Assembly: GCA_014378345.1 (NCBI GenBank)
Contig: JACMNW010000153.1
Location: forward strand, 1-6,646
DNA from: Pseudorhodobacter sp.
Lineage (GTDB): Bacteria > Pseudomonadota > Alphaproteobacteria > Rhodobacterales > Rhodobacteraceae
Direction of reading: 5' to 3'
Length of the DNA stretch: 6,646 bases
Shown here: positions 5,100-6,646 of the stretch, piece by piece
Layout of the letters: the number at the start of each line of letters is the position of its first letter
How positions within the stretch are numbered: position 1 is the first letter of the stretch
Program-made: the position numbers and the translations under genes
The notes under the pieces: generated by a model
Database searches by the model: none
Told to the model about the DNA's origin: nothing
Seen by the model: the letters and a program-made list of their open reading frames with translations, nothing else

Positions 5100-6404
5100 T
5101 TATGCCCCAAAAACCCGCGCAAAAATTGCATCCACATGCTTGGTATGATAGCCAAGATCGAACTTTTCCTCAATCTCCGCAGGCGAAAGCGCCGCCGTCA
5201 CCTCCGCATCGCCCAGCAATTCCGTCTTGAAATCCGCACCCTCTTCCCACACCCTCATCGCATTCCTTTGCACCAGCCGGTACGAATCCTCGCGGCTTAC
5301 CCCGGCCTGCGTCAACGCCAGCATCACCCGCTGGCTCATCACCAGCCCGCGGAATTTGTGCAAATTGGCCAGCATCGTCTCCGGATAAATCACCAACTTC
5401 TCCAGCAGCCCACCAAGGCGGTGCAACGCGAAATCCAGCGTGATCGTGGTATCCGGCCCAATCGCCCGCTCGACCGAGGAATGTGAGATATCCCGCTCAT
5501 GCCACATCGCCACATTCTCCAGCGCCGGCACCACCGCCATCCGCACCAACCGCGCCAGCCCCGTCAAATTCTCCGAAAGCACCGGATTGCGCTTATGCGG
5601 CATTGCCGAACTCCCCTTCTGGCCGGGGCTGAAAAACTCCTCCGCCTCCAGCACTTCCGTGCGCTGCATATGCCGGATCTCAAGCGCCACATTCTCGATC
5701 GACGACGCAATCACCCCCAGCGTTGCAAAATACATCGCATGCCGGTCGCGCGGGATTACTTGCGTCGAGATCGGCTCCGGCGTAAGCCCCAGCATCTTGC
5801 AGACATGCTCCTCCACACTCGGATCAATGTTCGCAAACGTCCCCACAGCGCCCGAAATCGCCCCCGTCGCCACCTCCGCCCGCGCCAGAACCAACCGCGC
5901 CCGCCCCCGCGCCATCTCCGCATAAAACCGCGCAAAGGTCAGGCCCATCGTGGTCGGTTCCGCATGAATGCCGTGGCTACGCCCGATCCGCACATCGTCT
6001 TTGTGCTGATACGCGCGCGATTTGAGCGCCGCCAAAACCCGGTCCATCCCCACCAGCAACAGGTCCGTCGCCCGCACCAACTGCACATTCAGCGTGGTGT
6101 CCAGCACATCCGATGACGTCATGCCCTGATGCACAAACCGCGCGTCATCCGCTCCGATATGCTCCGCCAGATGGGTGAGAAAGGCGATCACATCATGCTT
6201 CGCCACCGCCTCAATCTCGTCAATCCGCGCCACAACAAAGGTCACATCGCGCGCCCGCCAAACCGCCGCCGCATTCGCCGCAGGGATCACGCCGAGCGCT
6301 GCCTGCGCATCGCACGCATGCGCCTCAATCTCAAACCAGATGCGAAACTTCGTCTCGGGCGACCACAGGGCCACCATCTCGGGGCGGGAATATCGGGCAA
6401 TCAT
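5100..6404 (-). CDS. purB: Adenylosuccinate lyase
   Basis: This complete 434-residue protein is a fumarase/aspartase-superfamily enzyme. It releases fumarate from SAICAR and from adenylosuccinate, and so acts twice in purine synthesis, in the cytoplasm. Landmarks are RYSRPEM near the N-terminus (4-10), KHDVIAFL (69-76), the TSSDVLDT substrate loop (96-103), GRSHGIHAEP with the catalytic His144 (141-150), and the mobile signature loop GSSAMPHKRNP (264-274), whose serine is the catalytic base in this family. RDISHSSVERAIGPD (304-318) is typical of the short bacterial form, and the length fits it. ATG 6404 is chosen because the protein family begins at MIARYSRPEM and AAAGG sits eight bases upstream; the open frame continues upstream to 6554 but that part has no family resemblance. 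The gene is GC-rich and well conserved, with no sign of damage. Confidence 0.98.
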   Translation of the reverse strand: MIARYSRPEMVALWSPETKFRIWFEIEAHACDAQAALGVIPAANAAAVWRARDVTFVVARIDEIEAVAKHDVIAFLTHLAEHIGADDARFVHQGMTSSDVLDTTLNVQLVRATDLLLVGMDRVLAALKSRAYQHKDDVRIGRSHGIHAEPTTMGLTFARFYAEMARGRARLVLARAEVATGAISGAVGTFANIDPSVEEHVCKMLGLTPEPISTQVIPRDRHAMYFATLGVIASSIENVALEIRHMQRTEVLEAEEFFSPGQKGSSAMPHKRNPVLSENLTGLARLVRMAVVPALENVAMWHERDISHSSVERAIGPDTTITLDFALHRLGGLLEKLVIYPETMLANLHKFRGLVMSQRVMLALTQAGVSREDSYRLVQRNAMRVWEEGADFKTELLGDAEVTAALSPAEIEEKFDLGYHTKHVDAIFARVFGA

Positions 6405-6489
6405 GGCGCGGCCTTTCAGTTGCGGGAGTGGGCCGCGCCCGGATAGACTGCAACAAACCGACACGCAAGACAAACGCCCCAATGCCCCC

Positions 6490-6518
6490 GGAAAACCCTC
6501 CTGCGGACCCCGTTTTCC
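6490..6518. repeat. Inverted repeat in the divergent purB upstream region
   Basis: GGAAAAC (6490-6496) and GTTTTCC (6512-6518) are perfect 7-bp inverted arms with a 15-base spacer and a centre-to-centre distance of 22 bp, about two helical turns. The element lies in the 153-base gap between the divergent purB and right-edge genes, 86 bases upstream of the purB ATG and 40 bases upstream of the other. It could be a dimer-binding operator or a leader hairpin. It does not resemble the enterobacterial PurR box. The rest of this gap shows only weak promoter candidates, such as TTGCGT and TATCCG 17 bases apart on the minus strand. Confidence 0.4.
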
Positions 6519-6557
6519 AGGATTTCTGACCCCAAAGAAAGGCCATCCCTGCACGCC

Positions 6558-6646
6558 ATGCTTAAATCGCCCGCCTGCCTTACCACCATCGCCTTTAGCT
6601 TAACCGTGGCCCTTGGCCCCGCCACAGCCATGGCCGAAGACTGGCA
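6558..6646 (+). CDS. N-terminus of an exported protein (runs off the right edge)
   Basis: The frame opens with ATG at 6558 and stays open for 29 codons to the window edge. The sequence MLKSPACLTTIAFSLTVALG followed by PATAMAEDW is a good Sec signal peptide: a lysine near the start, a hydrophobic core, and an ATAMA cleavage motif before EDW. Nothing of the mature protein beyond three residues is visible, so no function can be given. An AAAGAAAGG stretch lies upstream, but its spacing of about 15 bases is long for a ribosome binding site. It is divergent from purB. Confidence rests on the signal peptide alone. Confidence 0.65.
   Translation, partial: MLKSPACLTTIAFSLTVALGPATAMAEDW

Noticed and set aside
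5499..6116. A 205-codon open frame on the plus strand opposite purB, rich in Arg, His and Pro
   Set aside because: The composition is typical of the reverse complement of a GC-rich gene, and purB on the other strand is unmistakable.
6405..6554. Possible 50-residue N-terminal extension of purB
   Set aside because: The frame is open but the extra residues have no resemblance to adenylosuccinate lyases. The family start MIARYSRPEM has its own ribosome binding site.

Overview
The window looks like ordinary chromosomal DNA from an alphaproteobacterium, most likely a member of the Rhodobacteraceae (Roseobacter-like). I base this on the protein sequences (aconitase A, adenylosuccinate lyase, a DUF1223 thioredoxin-fold protein, a divergent FliG-like protein), on the moderately high GC, and on a TTAA-N7-TTAAC site of the CtrA type, which is an alphaproteobacterial regulator. 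I see no phage, insertion sequence, CRISPR array, tRNA or rRNA.

Layout from left to right. The first 417 bases hold the N-terminal 139 codons of acnA on the minus strand. A 254-base divergent intergenic region follows, carrying a 10-bp tandem repeat. Next comes a plus-strand gene (672-1373) for an exported DUF1223 protein with a CxxC motif and clearly lower GC than its surroundings. It meets, tail to tail, a minus-strand block. Reading leftward from the right end, that block is purB (6404-5100), a secreted TPR protein (5005-4472), an orphan FliG-like protein (4400-3306), an EamA/DMT-family transporter (3211-2321) and an LpxL/HtrB-family acyltransferase (2309-1434). The last two look translationally coupled, because the stop codon of the first overlaps the Shine-Dalgarno sequence of the second. 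At the right edge a plus-strand gene for an exported protein begins at 6558, divergent from purB.

The genes do not form one pathway. acnA (TCA cycle) and purB (purine synthesis) are housekeeping. The transporter and acyltransferase form a small envelope operon. The TPR protein, the DUF1223 protein and the right-edge protein are predicted to be exported. The FliG-like gene stands alone with no other flagellar gene in view.

Three things deserve a second look: (1) the 3' end of the acyltransferase gene, including its stop codon, is iterated four times as an 18-bp in-frame tandem repeat; (2) the FliG-like protein appears to lack the EHPQ motif and the acidic pair used by canonical FliG for torque generation; (3) its upstream gap holds a perfect CtrA-type box interlocked with a strong two-part hairpin. 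No complete undescribed multi-gene system is visible.
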